From Ficedula albicollis (Eukaryota; Chordata; Aves; Passeriformes; Muscicapidae): a stretch of DNA of 64,000 bases. Under the pieces are notes generated by a model. The model worked only from the letters and a program-made list of their open reading frames with translations. It ran no database searches and was not told the DNA's origin. Location: contig NC_021683.1 in assembly GCF_000247815.1 (NCBI RefSeq), positions 5,101,521 to 5,165,520 on the forward strand, in the 5' to 3' direction. Shown piece by piece: positions 41,014 to 64,000 of the stretch (positions are counted from its first letter, which is position 1; every line of letters starts with the position of its first letter). The position numbers and the translations under genes were made by a program.

Positions 41014-42951
41014 AGCCAGGTCAAGGCAACATGAGATGTGGGGGCACCTCAGCTTTGTCTCAAGCACTGTCACTGTGTAAACACCACCAGAATTCTCACA
41101 ATGGTATTTCTCACTTTCTTCTCTCAATCCAAACATTCCCAGCAAGTCTCACCGAATCTGAGGATGCTGCTGCTTTCTTTTTATTCTTGCTCACTTGCCA
41201 AGTGTGCTGTGGGAACTCTTACCCACGCCCTTCACTTCTGAGGGTGTCCTTACTACCAAGCTGGTCTGCCCCCTCTGATGAATTTTAAGACAGATGCAGT
41301 AAATGAAAGTCTTGAGCATGAAATTTAACAAATATACACACAGACATTTCCTCAAGTAGCCTGCAGCTTCTGTGATGTGGAAACTGTGGATTGAATTAAA
41401 GATGGGAAGCATCAGGCACCATTTGTAAATGAAATTTAAAAAGCAATTTTGGGTTTGCCTACTATAAATATTTGTTCACAGCAAATGCTGAAATTCTTAG
41501 AAGCAAGTAAGCACTACCACACACAGAAACTATGGTTTAATGTATGCAGTAGTAGGCAGCCATCTACCACCCCCTCTCAATCTTAATGTAGTTCACAAAA
41601 TTTTGAACACTGAAGTTTCGAAGCCTAATCTCCCTCTGCTTTTATAGTGCTATGGTAAGGACATTCTTCAAGACTCTTTTGTAAATAATACTGTCAAAAC
41701 CAAGCTGATATAGAAATCATTAGTACTCTCCTAGCTACCCCCCTTTAAAGAAATACCCATTATCTTTTTGCTGGAAAGTAGTATTTTTATGACAATATAA
41801 TTTTGAAGGCACCAGCACTAACAGAGACAGCATCCTGTAAATTCTAGAGCCACGCAGCTTTGCTCTATTATAGGGCAAGAAGAGCAGGTGGTCTTAAATT
41901 GCAATTATTGTCAACAGCCTTAGGAAACGGTGCTCAGGCATTGTTTTCATTCCTCCAGATTCCTCTCCCTCTGCAGATTTAAATAGCACAGTCACAGGAT
42001 AAAGGTTTGTCCTAATTAACATTGTCCTAATAACATTTTGTTGACCTGTCTCTGCATCTTCCAGCTGACGTCAAAATTTTTAAAGACAGCTTCCAGTTTG
42101 CCTATATGAGCTGACTGCCCCTGACATTTCTGCCATGCCCAAGTGCAATTAAAATCTGTCTGATGCTTGAGAATTTCCAGCTAAATGAAGAGAGACGTTT
42201 GGTCCCGTTTTGTTAGAAGATTTGCAAAGAAAAAGAGAGAACTGTAGCAGAAAGTGAACGGGGAGCTTTCTTCTGCTGATTTACTGATGAGAATCCAGGT
42301 AATCTAGGAGAAAGCAAACACCAGTGCTGGGGAGCATTAGGCAGAACTATGATGGAACCATTAATAGGGCAGAGTGTCTGAGTGCTGGGGCTTATCCAAA
42401 GTGGCCACTGTCACATGTCCACTTTAACTTTCCAGAACAGGTTTATATTTAGCAATGAGAATTGCAGGCAGATAAAATGGATGTAAAGGCAAAGTGCATT
42501 ATGGTTACAGCAGCTTTGGAGATGAAGTTGTGACTCAGTACAAGAACTGTAAAGGTCAGCTTCTACTCTCATTTGTATCTGTTGTGCAGTTCCTCTGAAG
42601 CCTATGAGCTACGTAGGTGTTGCAAGAGAATATCACTCCTGAGTTTAATAATCTTATGTGACTACATGAATGTGACAATGGTATTTACACTGGCAGTCTG
42701 TAAGCCTTGCCTGATACAGTTGTTCTGCATGCTTCTACTTTAAAAATATCTTCCCACACTGATGACTAACTCAGACTTTATTTATTTCCCCAAGAAAATA
42801 TCTTAGTCACATCTCAAGGAGTGCCAGATTAGAATTAGATAGCATGCTTGAGTTCTCTAAAAGAACAATAGTATTGATTTCTGTGTCAAAAATTATCTTT
42901 ACCAACCAGGTTATACAGTCTTTATCTATTCAGGTGAAAATTCTTTGATTA

Positions 42952-43359
42952 ATAGCATTATATCAAGGTTATTTGATGTCAAACAATGATCAGTGAATAA
43001 AATCCAATAGGTGAAAGTTCCTCTAAACAAAAGATATTACACTTGGAAAGGGGTTTTGTGATTGAGTGTTGGTTTCTAGGGTTTTGGCTTTGTTTTGTTT
43101 TTTTTTTAAAATATTTGGTCCAAATGAAGAGATGGCATTTGCAAGAAAACATAGCATTATATCAAGGTTATTTGATGTCAAACAATGATCAGTGAATAAA
43201 ATCCAATAGGTGAAAGTTCCTCTAAACAAAAGATATTACACTTGGAAAGGGGTTTTGTGATTGAGTGTTGGTTTCTAGGGTTTTGGCTTTGTTTTGTTGT
43301 TTTGTTTTTTTTTTTTAATAATTGGATCCAAATGAAGAGATGGCATTTGCAAGAAAATA
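42952..43359. repeat. Tandem duplication, 199-bp period
   Basis: 42952-43150 is repeated at 43151-43359. The copies differ mainly in the length of an internal T-rich tract and a few bases near it. Confidence 0.94.
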
Positions 43360-46038
43360 GAATTTTAACCGTTTACCTACATTTATGACCTTGTGAATCT
43401 GCCTTAAGAGTATGATGAAGCTCGTACACAATTTTAGTAATTAAGCATTAACTGTTGACTCTTGAGTGGCTTAAGACTTTTGGAGACGACAACAACAACA
43501 ACAAAAAAGCTAAAAAACCCCAGAAACAGTTGAGAGAGTGAAAAATAAAAAATACCCTAGAAAAATCACCATAGAAAAATTCATGGAGAAAATTATAAAG
43601 AGCATTTATTTTTCTTATATAAATAATTCTGCACTTTTTAGAAGGACTGAATTTTCTTAACAAAGGTTAAGTAACAGCAAGCAGGTCTGGGACTCCTTCA
43701 GTCCTAGAACTTTTAACACATCTCTTCATGCAAGTATCTGAAAAAATGCACTTAGGGATGTCCCCAAATCCCATCTTCTGGTAAGAGTTCTTGTGACTCA
43801 GTCTTCATAAAATAACCACAAGGCTTTCTAACAACTGCAAATGGTCTCAGTACCACTAGTTCATGACTTTATATACCCAAAAATAAGCTTGTTGCATGCT
43901 TCTTTTTTTCACAGTTAGGTCTAATAGACCATTTTCTTCCCTTCTTTGTACCTTTCTCCCTATGGTAAAATACTTTCTAATCTGTTTTCCATATTTAGGT
44001 ATAAAATGCAACCTCTTCAAAACAAGCACCCTTCACAAATAGGATGTGCTAATATATACTTGTTTCAGTCGCATTTTCCACTAAATAGAAAATGCAAACA
44101 TCCATCCATCTATCTCTAGCTCTGAAACTACAAACATTTTTCAAAGACCAGGAGATTTATTCCATACAGACAAGTGAAAATAATGCTTCTTCAGTGAGAA
44201 AGCAGAAAAATGAATGCATTACCAATTAAAAGTATAGACAAAGATGTTTGTTATACTAATTATAAGATTCAGCCATTGCAGACAATCAGTTTTTTTTAGG
44301 ACTACATAAAAAAAAAAAGTTGCAAGGAAAACTATAAACATTATTTTCATGTTTTCCAGTGTTTCATGCCAGGTAAGAGTTTTGCTATGTTTTTTGAAAC
44401 TGTCAAATCAGACAGATTAGGTTTTGCTACAACCTGATACAAGAACATAGACCACACTCAGAAATTATTCTCCAAGACCTGCGGCAGAAGGCCAGAAAAG
44501 CTGCTGACTAAAGACCTAGAACATCAAGAAACAAATACACAACACTTCAGCCATCATAAGATTAATCAAGTTATGTGCCTTTGAAAACACTGGGTTCTTC
44601 CAGCAGAGGAAACTGCAACTTCTTGTTTTTGTGTTAAGTTCTCTCAAGAACAACACCACTCCTGTTCAAGGAGAGGAAATAAAGTTACAGGCTGGATCAG
44701 CCAGAAGTGCTTCCTCTAGCCAAGGTGCCAAAACAAAACAAGTGAATTGTTCACAACAATGTAAAAATGCAATGATGGAACACCTGAAAGTTCAATCAAC
44801 ATTTTTCTCCTATTGTTTTGGGTCCAAACGTCCAGAGGACTGATTCACTGTCAAATCCTGGAGCCAGAAAGAAAATCAGCCTCTACCTGCATTGTTTTGA
44901 TGCAAAACAAATCAGCTTGCCAGCATGCAATTTCTTCAAGTGAAGGAAATTTAGAAACTAAACCCAAACCAGTCAGGAACACTTTCACTGCCAGCAAAAT
45001 TCTCAGCAACAGCAGGGAAGAAAGTAGTTTGAAAATATAGTAGTTGAAAATAGATGGGTTTTCCCTATCTCTGAACAGCCACTTTCTTCTCAGTCTAATC
45101 AAGAGTTAGTTTTTCCTGCCTTTCGGACTGTCTACCATTTGTAAAGTTTCCAGAGATGCAGTCTCTCAAAATACCTGACTTTTGCCCATAAGTCAAATCT
45201 TTTCTGAATGATGAAAAGCCTGAAGTAACAGTCTCATCTAAAGCAGAACCATCCCCATGATAGAATATGTCTGTAATTCCCAGAAGGATCTTACATATCT
45301 GACCGTCCCATGATTTTAAACTCTCTGAACAGGAATTTACTTTCTAGATATTTATGACATCCTCCCTTCCATAAATACCTCCCTTTCCCCTCTGGAAATA
45401 CCTGAATGCTGCTGTTTGCAAATGCTTACCTGGGACTGTGACAGGATTGAACACAGCAGCCTCCTGCTGTCCATCAGGGAATGCTTCATTCAGGAGTACA
45501 GCTGAGGAACAGTGCAGATGAACCTTCAGTCACAGGGCTTCTGCTCATTCACCTCCTCTGAATCACACATGCAAGACTTGCAGGTAAAAACAGAAATCAG
45601 CATTTTATATCCTCCAACTAACAGAAAATGGTGGGACCATCACTAAGCATGGGAACTGTATAGGAAGAAAAAGGACAGAGTATGAGACATACTCAAACCA
45701 AGCCACTCTAGGGTTTGGGGGTTTTTAAATATTTACAGTAGCAAAAATATCCTCTCAGTTATATAAAATACATTACAAAATCATAAGGTGTTAGAGAGAA
45801 TAGGATACTTTGAAAACCAACCATCATAATGCAGCTGAATTTCTACTTGGTGTTATGACACCAGAGATCTTAAAAGCTACAGAAGGGGTGGATGGTAAGG
45901 TTGAGAAAGAAAGCAAAGGAGCCATGTCCTAAAAGTCTGTTGTAGAGGTGAGGCATCTGTCACAGAGCTGCAACTGCAGAGGTTTCCATTCCACTGTGTG
46001 TACAAGGTAAAGATTACATTTTGCATGTTCTGATGAGA

Positions 46039-46168
46039 GGTTTGAGACAGAGAACCTTTTTGCACCTCCAAAGATCAAGAACTTACATAGTAAGATACAT
46101 TTTGGTTTGAGACAGAGAACCTTTTTGCACCTCCAAAGATCAAGAACAGACATAGTAAGATACATTTG
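46039..46168. repeat. Tandem duplication, 65-bp period
   Basis: 46039-46103 is repeated at 46104-46168 with two or three differences. Confidence 0.92.
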
Positions 46169-49100
46169 GAAAGCTTTTTGGTAGAGATTTTGTAAAATAA
46201 AACTAAGATGTTCAGGAGCAATGGGTGGTACTTGCCAATAGGCGCTGGATCCCCCACCCAGGCCTCTGCAGGCAGAGGTCATGGCCATTAAAACAGAAGG
46301 CAAAAAATGATTGAAGTTAACTTTATTCCAAAATATGTATAATTTACAGAACTGAATAAGTGCTTCATTTGTGAACAAAACATTTCAATACTTGCGAATA
46401 ATTTACTAGTAGCTTTGTGTAACACTTCAGTTTCCAACAGAGGGAAATATGAAACAGTATTTTGGCACAAGGTTTTCTCTGCATGCAATAAAGTAATTAC
46501 AAGTTTCACAGTTACTAGGACAACATTCCTTCTTTGGGATTGTCACTTGTAAAATAGGTCTAAGAAATGAATGCTTGATTTTCTCTGGTCACTGCAAGCT
46601 TACTGACTTAAATAGCAACAATTAAACATGAATATCCTTTGAAAACTAGATTTGTCCACTAAATAAAAAAAAATCCCACCAGTAATGAAAAGAAAAATAT
46701 TTTAAGGACATTACTCAGCCTTGCTGAGATTAACTCACGCACACTTTGAGAAATACTCACCCATGAGATTTATTACTCATTCATTCCAAATAATTACAAA
46801 TTTAAATGAGATGGTAATCAAGTGTTGAAGTCTTTAAGCTGTAAAGATATGGCCATCTTTCATATGTAGCTTTATCATAGATGCACTTGCCAATGTCTGT
46901 AGATAGAGGTACTGTCAATCTAGCTCTGCATGCAGGTGCTTGAAGCATGTAAAGCACTGGATGTTGTGAAATGTAGAGCTGACATCACCACAAGTCATCT
47001 ATTATATTCCATCGCTAGTTGTTGAAGGTACTGTGAAGTCAGCATATGAAAAATGGTCACAAGTAAAGGGACTTCTGTTATTTAACTGGGCAGTTCCTTG
47101 AGGAGTTTCCACCGTTTCAGGCTGTCCGGTTACATTTTCAGTGAAGAGTCACACACACAAACACAAACGTTCCCTCACCCTGACTGTGGGGCTGAGCACT
47201 GAGTTCTGTTCATTGCATAGCAATGGCACTTGAAACAAGAGAATTCAGTCGTGTTCTAAGCAGCAAGTCCTTCTCGCACACGTTTAAGTTCACACCAACT
47301 CTTAAAAAATAACAACAAAAGAAACAGAAGATGCATAACTGCACCATACACTGGTTTGCTACCATTGAACAGCCATATCCTCACAGTGTTCCTGTCATCA
47401 ATGGCAGCCTGCTTACAGGAGGCCCATCCCACCAGGACACAAGCATAGCAGCACCTTAAACCAAACAGGAATGAAAAAGCTTGCAGGGCCCAGAACATTA
47501 CCAACAATTTGGTGTGAATGTATTTGGAACAGTCAATGGTACATATTAAGATAATGTTTAAAAAATCAGCATATATCAGAAATATATTAAAGCAAAGGAA
47601 GCTGTACAACCTTAATGTTAAAGGCAAGTACATTTGGTTCACCTCCAAGCTGCCACTTCAGGAACATGTTCTTTTGCAAGTTAAGCACACTATGTTGATT
47701 CAGTATCAGTTCTATTAAGTCTCCCTACATTTAAAAGGCTATTAAACCCCCTCTAGCCCCCTAAGCCCCCAATCCTGCCAACTCTTAAGTTTCTACTCAG
47801 CCTCACAAAAAAATCAATTCACATCTTAGCAGCATAAGGATTTAGAACAAGTGGAAGGCAGCCACCAGTTCTTTGTTCTGTTGCCCCTACACAACTGGGG
47901 TCCATATGACTAACAGCTAAATTTAGCCTCTTGTTTTCAACAGAAAAAACCTGTGTATTATGCCTTGGAATAAAAATTTGTAAGGAGTTAGTTACATACA
48001 TTAAGTTACAGACATTGATCAAGTTGTTCAAAACTAAACGAGGTTTCACAAGGTTTCTTTTGCAGCTGTTTAATTTACAGCTGCAAGTATATATACATTT
48101 TTAAATGCTTTCATATCCTTTGGAAGTGAGAATTTTCTAGACACAAGCAGCTTTGCATAACTAAGAATGTATAGCATTAGCAAACTCTGACTTAAAACTA
48201 CCAATTTTTCTAGGCCAACAAAAAGTTTTGGGGAGAACTCCATCCCTACCCACAGCAGAAAGTATTCACAGGTGTATTAGCAGAAATAGACACAAAACCA
48301 TAAGAAGAAAAGACATCTACTGTCATACAAATTTTAGCATTCTGACAAACAAACATAGAAGGCAACAAGACAGACCTTTCATTTTCCAGCTTATGTTCTC
48401 ACAGAATGCAAGTCCCAAATCTGCTGTTTCCTTTGTTCGACTCTTTATATATTAAAGAAAAGCACAAATGAAACTACAGAAGTACTAATTCAATTTTATA
48501 ATAGTGTTACACAGGCATCCAGATCAAGATCCAGCAATCACAGCTTAACAGAATTAAGCAGGAAACACAAAGGGTAAGTACACGTAACATTAGTATCACT
48601 TCCAGATAAAAAAATTGGGCTAAGAGGCTACAGAGAATGTGATGTTAATTTCTGTATAGCAGCTCTAATGGCAAGAGGATACAAAAAAAAGTAAGAGAGT
48701 AAGCCACTGCTGACCAATACTTACAATACAGTGCCTTGATAATCAAATCAGAGACAAACTGCAGAAAAAGGGAGATAAGTATAATTTTAGTTCTACCCAG
48801 AAATAGTTGTGTTTGAAGTTTATTTTCTAACAAAGGCAAATATAGAAAATCAGATTTTTTCAATAATTTGTTTAAATGTGAAGAATTCCTAATATTCAGC
48901 AATAGTGTTTCAGATCAGGTTTCATGAAGTTTTGTGTGGGATTCACCAAACTATGAAGTCTGGCTGCAGTCTCCACATTTTCAAAAAAATACTTAATAAA
49001 TCCAAACTGAGTGATGTATACCAGACATACATGATCCAAAACTGTTTTTCATTTTTATGAATAATTTGTAAAGAACCAAATTAGTGAAGAAAGAAGTTAA

Positions 49101-50550
49101 TTTTGGTCAGAAGTTATTTCTGTCTTTCCAAAGAAGTGCAGACATTTAATAAGTTTCTTAACACTGCACTTTCAATAAATGACTTCATGTTGTAGTAGTG
49201 TTCACCTAATTAAAGTCCAAACTGTTTTAAACCAATGGAATGAGTGAAAGGATTGTGACTTGCATGTTCTAATAAAACACACAAAGCTCAGAAATACTTT
49301 TAATTACAAAGTATAATAACTGGGTAAAGATTACATTATATGACTTCGTCCACACAAACTTTTAGGTCTTTTCCTGACAGTCCCCGATGCTAAGAGCTTC
49401 GGAAATTAGTTTCAGCTTTAAACCTCACTCATCTACAATTCAAACCTTTCAGTAATTCTGCTCCTTACCACCCAAGATTCTTTCTCTTGCAGAGTAAAGA
49501 CTGACTTTCTAAATTCAGAGGTAATGAATAGCTTCTACAGCTGTGGAAAATACCCTTTCTTCCAAACCAGGTTTATAGTAACTATCTCTCTTTCACGTGC
49601 CAGCTTGCATGTGGGAAACACAGAAATCAGCATGAAGAAGTGTTCTCTGGTATTCCAGCAAGAGGAAGAAAGTAGAAGGAAAAACACTTTAAAATATGAA
49701 GTTGCAACATTACTAGAAAGATATTGCAATAGAATAAATTATCCTAGTTTTGTTCTTTATCTTATCTCTCAATTTCAAAGTAGGCAGGTAAATATGAGTC
49801 AGTCATATCTTCAAAAGAAACAAAATTACAAGTGACGTCTTCTTTTCTTAAATATATCCCACCCTTCAGATGAGAACTCTACAGACATTGTGAAACCTGG
49901 GGGCATTCCCCACAGCAGAGTTACTTTCTCCTGAGGAACTGCAAGATTCTGTTCTGCAGTTTCTTCAGCCAGACTGGAAGTGTCTGAAATCATACCTAGA
50001 AATGGTGAAAAATCAAACAGGCAACACAGATGGGGTTTCAGAAGCAACATGTGAGTTTCAGGATTAATATAAAGAGATTATTTCAGTAAAGGCAGAGACA
50101 CTCACCACAGCAATATAAAGAGTATTAGGAAAAGACAAAGATAAAAAAGGAAAAAAAGAAAGGTATTGCTCATCTGCAACAAAAACAAGCTGGCTGCAAT
50201 GGATAAGTGATTTCACTCCCACATCCTTGAATTGAGAATATGCAGCACAAAGCATAGGGAGTCCTCAAAACCTAAGGCTTGGACATACATTTGCTGCTGG
50301 GCTGCACAGTAAATATGCAGCCAATACCTCTCCTCTAACAATGGAGGAGAAAAGTCTGTTACAGGCCCAAGAATTTGACATAAATAGTTTTCTTTTAAGG
50401 TTACAGAAACTAAAACCTGTCCAGTACAAAAACAGAGGCCTACATTTCACAGATATTATAGTAAGAGATAAAAATTACTTAAGGCCAAATTCCAACATAC
50501 ATTCACAACTGGCTTAATGTAAATGAAAAATACTGCAAACAGTGGCATGA

Positions 50551-50875
50551 GGGGAACCTAAACAATAAAAAAAAAAAAAAAAGGTGCCAAGACGTCATAT
50601 GCTTTTTCTCTAAAACATCAGTTTGTGTGAATTTGAGTATACTCAGGGAGACTGTGAAAGCTGCAGGAACTGAGGGCTGCAGATCAAAGTGCAAAAGCAA
50701 GATAGAGCGGGGGGGGAACCTAAAAAAAAAAAAAAAAAAAAAAGGTGCCAAGATGTCATATGCTTTTTCTCTAAAACATCAGTTTGTGTGAATTTGAGTA
50801 TACTCAGGGAGACTGTGAAAGCTGCAGGAACTGAGGGCTGCAGATCAAAGTGCAAAAGCAAGATAGAGCTGCTCT
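50551..50875. repeat. Tandem duplication, about 162-bp period
   Basis: 50551-50712 is repeated at about 50713-50875. The copies differ in the length of an internal A run (with a G-run start) and one or two bases. Confidence 0.93.
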
Positions 50876-51180
50876 GGAAGAGCTGTGAGCTGATCTCCCA
50901 GCTCTGCTGAATGGATTCCAACTGTTTTTGGAAGCAGGAAGTCCAAAAACAGAAGTCAAGGTGAGTGTTTTAAGGAATTTAATTTCCTATTTGTAAAGAT
51001 TTTTCTTAAGGTAGTAAACCACTGTAATGTATCTCAACTCGTATCTCAATAAAGCTAGGAGAATTTCAGCAAAACCAAATGATTCCAGTCTCTGAGGCAC
51101 ACACATTGTAACAGTTGCATCTTACAGACAGAAATAATTTAAGCAAATCCCTTCTGAAGACTCTAAAAATGTTAGTCCCA

Positions 51181-51186
51181 TTTATT
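51181..51186 (-). other. Candidate ATMIN polyadenylation signal (AATAAA on minus)
   Basis: TTTATT on the plus strand, about 760 bases past the ATMIN stop codon. It is the nearest canonical hexamer I noted on the gene strand. Use is inferred. Confidence 0.3.
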
Positions 51187-51943
51187 ACACTAGCTAAAAG
51201 GACAACATACTAATTTTCCCTACAATTACAAATTCCAAGTTCTTTTTCTACCTTCAAAGAGCATCAGTGCCACTCAGGGCAAAAAAAAATACTGCTTTCT
51301 ACACACATTTTGAACAATAAATATTTTCAACAATTCAAGAATCTCTTTGTGTCTAGTGTGTTGGACAGGTAATTGGAAAATCTCAGCTTATGCAGGAGAA
51401 AGAGCTGTGAAGGCATAAAGTAAAAGAAGACGATACGGCTGATTATGTTCATGCCGGATTTAAAATACAAGCTACTAAAAAAAGTAAACAGAAGTAGCTT
51501 ACACTAATAGAATCCTCCCCCGTAAGTTCAGGGAAGCATCTCAATTGAACAGGTCAGGGTTTTGGTCTGGCACATTGGAACCCTGCATGTAAGCCAGGAA
51601 TAGAGGGAGATATAGAGAACAACTTGAAAAGTTCTTCCACTTAGATGAAAGCAGTAATAGCTTCGAAAAGAAGTTTGAGCAAAAAACATAGGCACCACAT
51701 AATTTTTTTAAGGTTCAAATGTACATTAACATGTTACAGCTCCCCCTTTCCCCTCTATTTATACACACATTGTTTATGTGAAGTTACATATTCAATAGAG
51801 TACCTTCAGCATGAAAAGTCTCTTAGGTCAACTGCTCATGACAAGTACATTCAATAATGCTAAGCGGATCACTTGGTAAAGCCATCTCTCCCACCCCAAT
51901 AAGTTAAATTCAAACCACAGGAAACAGTTATATTTTGTAGCAC

Positions 51944-64000
<12,057 letters not shown>

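Larger units (their letters stand above)
39130..51180. other. Interval without a recognised gene; the right end is probably ATMIN 3' UTR and downstream
   Basis: AT-rich sequence with short duplications (40076-40217, 40957-41013, 42952-43359, 46039-46168, 50551-50875). A 130-codon minus-strand frame at 47256-47648 has hydrophobic stretches but no recognised motif. Two overlapping plus-strand frames near 44631-45040 match nothing I know. I see no RNA gene. Confidence 0.5.

Noticed and set aside
44631..45040. Two overlapping plus-strand frames that might be a frameshifted exon, considered as C16orf46
   Set aside because: No resemblance to known parts of that protein and no supporting splice sites.
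47256..47648. 130-codon minus-strand frame with hydrophobic stretches
   Set aside because: No known domain and no splice context; AT-rich DNA yields hydrophobic frames by chance.

Overview
This window is vertebrate, almost certainly avian, nuclear DNA. It holds multi-exon genes with GT-AG introns, three CR1-type LINE tails (the usual bird retroposon), and a gene order matching the region homologous to human 16q23. In human the order is PKD1L2 - GCSH - C16orf46 - ATMIN; here it is PKD1L2(+) - GCSH(+) - a PPP1R3-family gene(-) - ATMIN(-). No C16orf46 could be found.

Layout. (1) 693-16257: the 3' half of PKD1L2, 22 coding exons that keep one reading frame to a stop codon (1308 visible residues). 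It covers the GPS cleavage site, the PLAT domain and the polycystin channel domain. One intron uses a GC donor. (2) 16391-18200: a CR1 tail, then a CpG-rich block split by 814 bases of pure C, where GCSH exon 1 should lie. (3) 20741-24338: GCSH exons 2-5, giving the whole mature H-protein with its lipoyl-lysine. (4) 24360-36640: no gene recognised. (5) 36600-39130: a GC-rich island with a PPP1R3 glycogen-targeting subunit on the minus strand, broken by two poly-C blocks. It may be a paralogue that mammals lost. (6) 39130-51180: no gene recognised. (7) 51944-63226: ATMIN (ASCIZ) on the minus strand in four exons, with four visible C2H2-type finger segments and a long C-terminal TQT array for dynein light chain binding. 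Intron 1 carries a 1.4-kb duplication around a poly-C block and a CR1 tail. Exon 1 runs into poly-C that continues to the window end.

Assembly quality is the other main story. Eight runs of pure C (26 to 889 bases) are not believable as biology. One of them ends in the Illumina adapter sequence CGCTCTTCCGATCT, so on the minus strand it reads insert, adapter, poly-G. That is the signature of read-through on two-colour sequencers. The runs fall mainly on GC-rich first exons and hide coding sequence. In addition, 15 short head-to-tail duplications (34-199 bp period, two copies each) are spread over the window and look like unmerged contig overlaps or haplotypes, although some may be real.

The genes do not form one pathway. 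PKD1L2 is a membrane polycystin, GCSH is mitochondrial glycine catabolism, the PPP1R3 protein directs PP1 to glycogen, and ATMIN is a nuclear transcription factor. The linkage reflects ancient synteny. I found no new system of the phage or mobile kind. The best biological lead is the PPP1R3-like gene.
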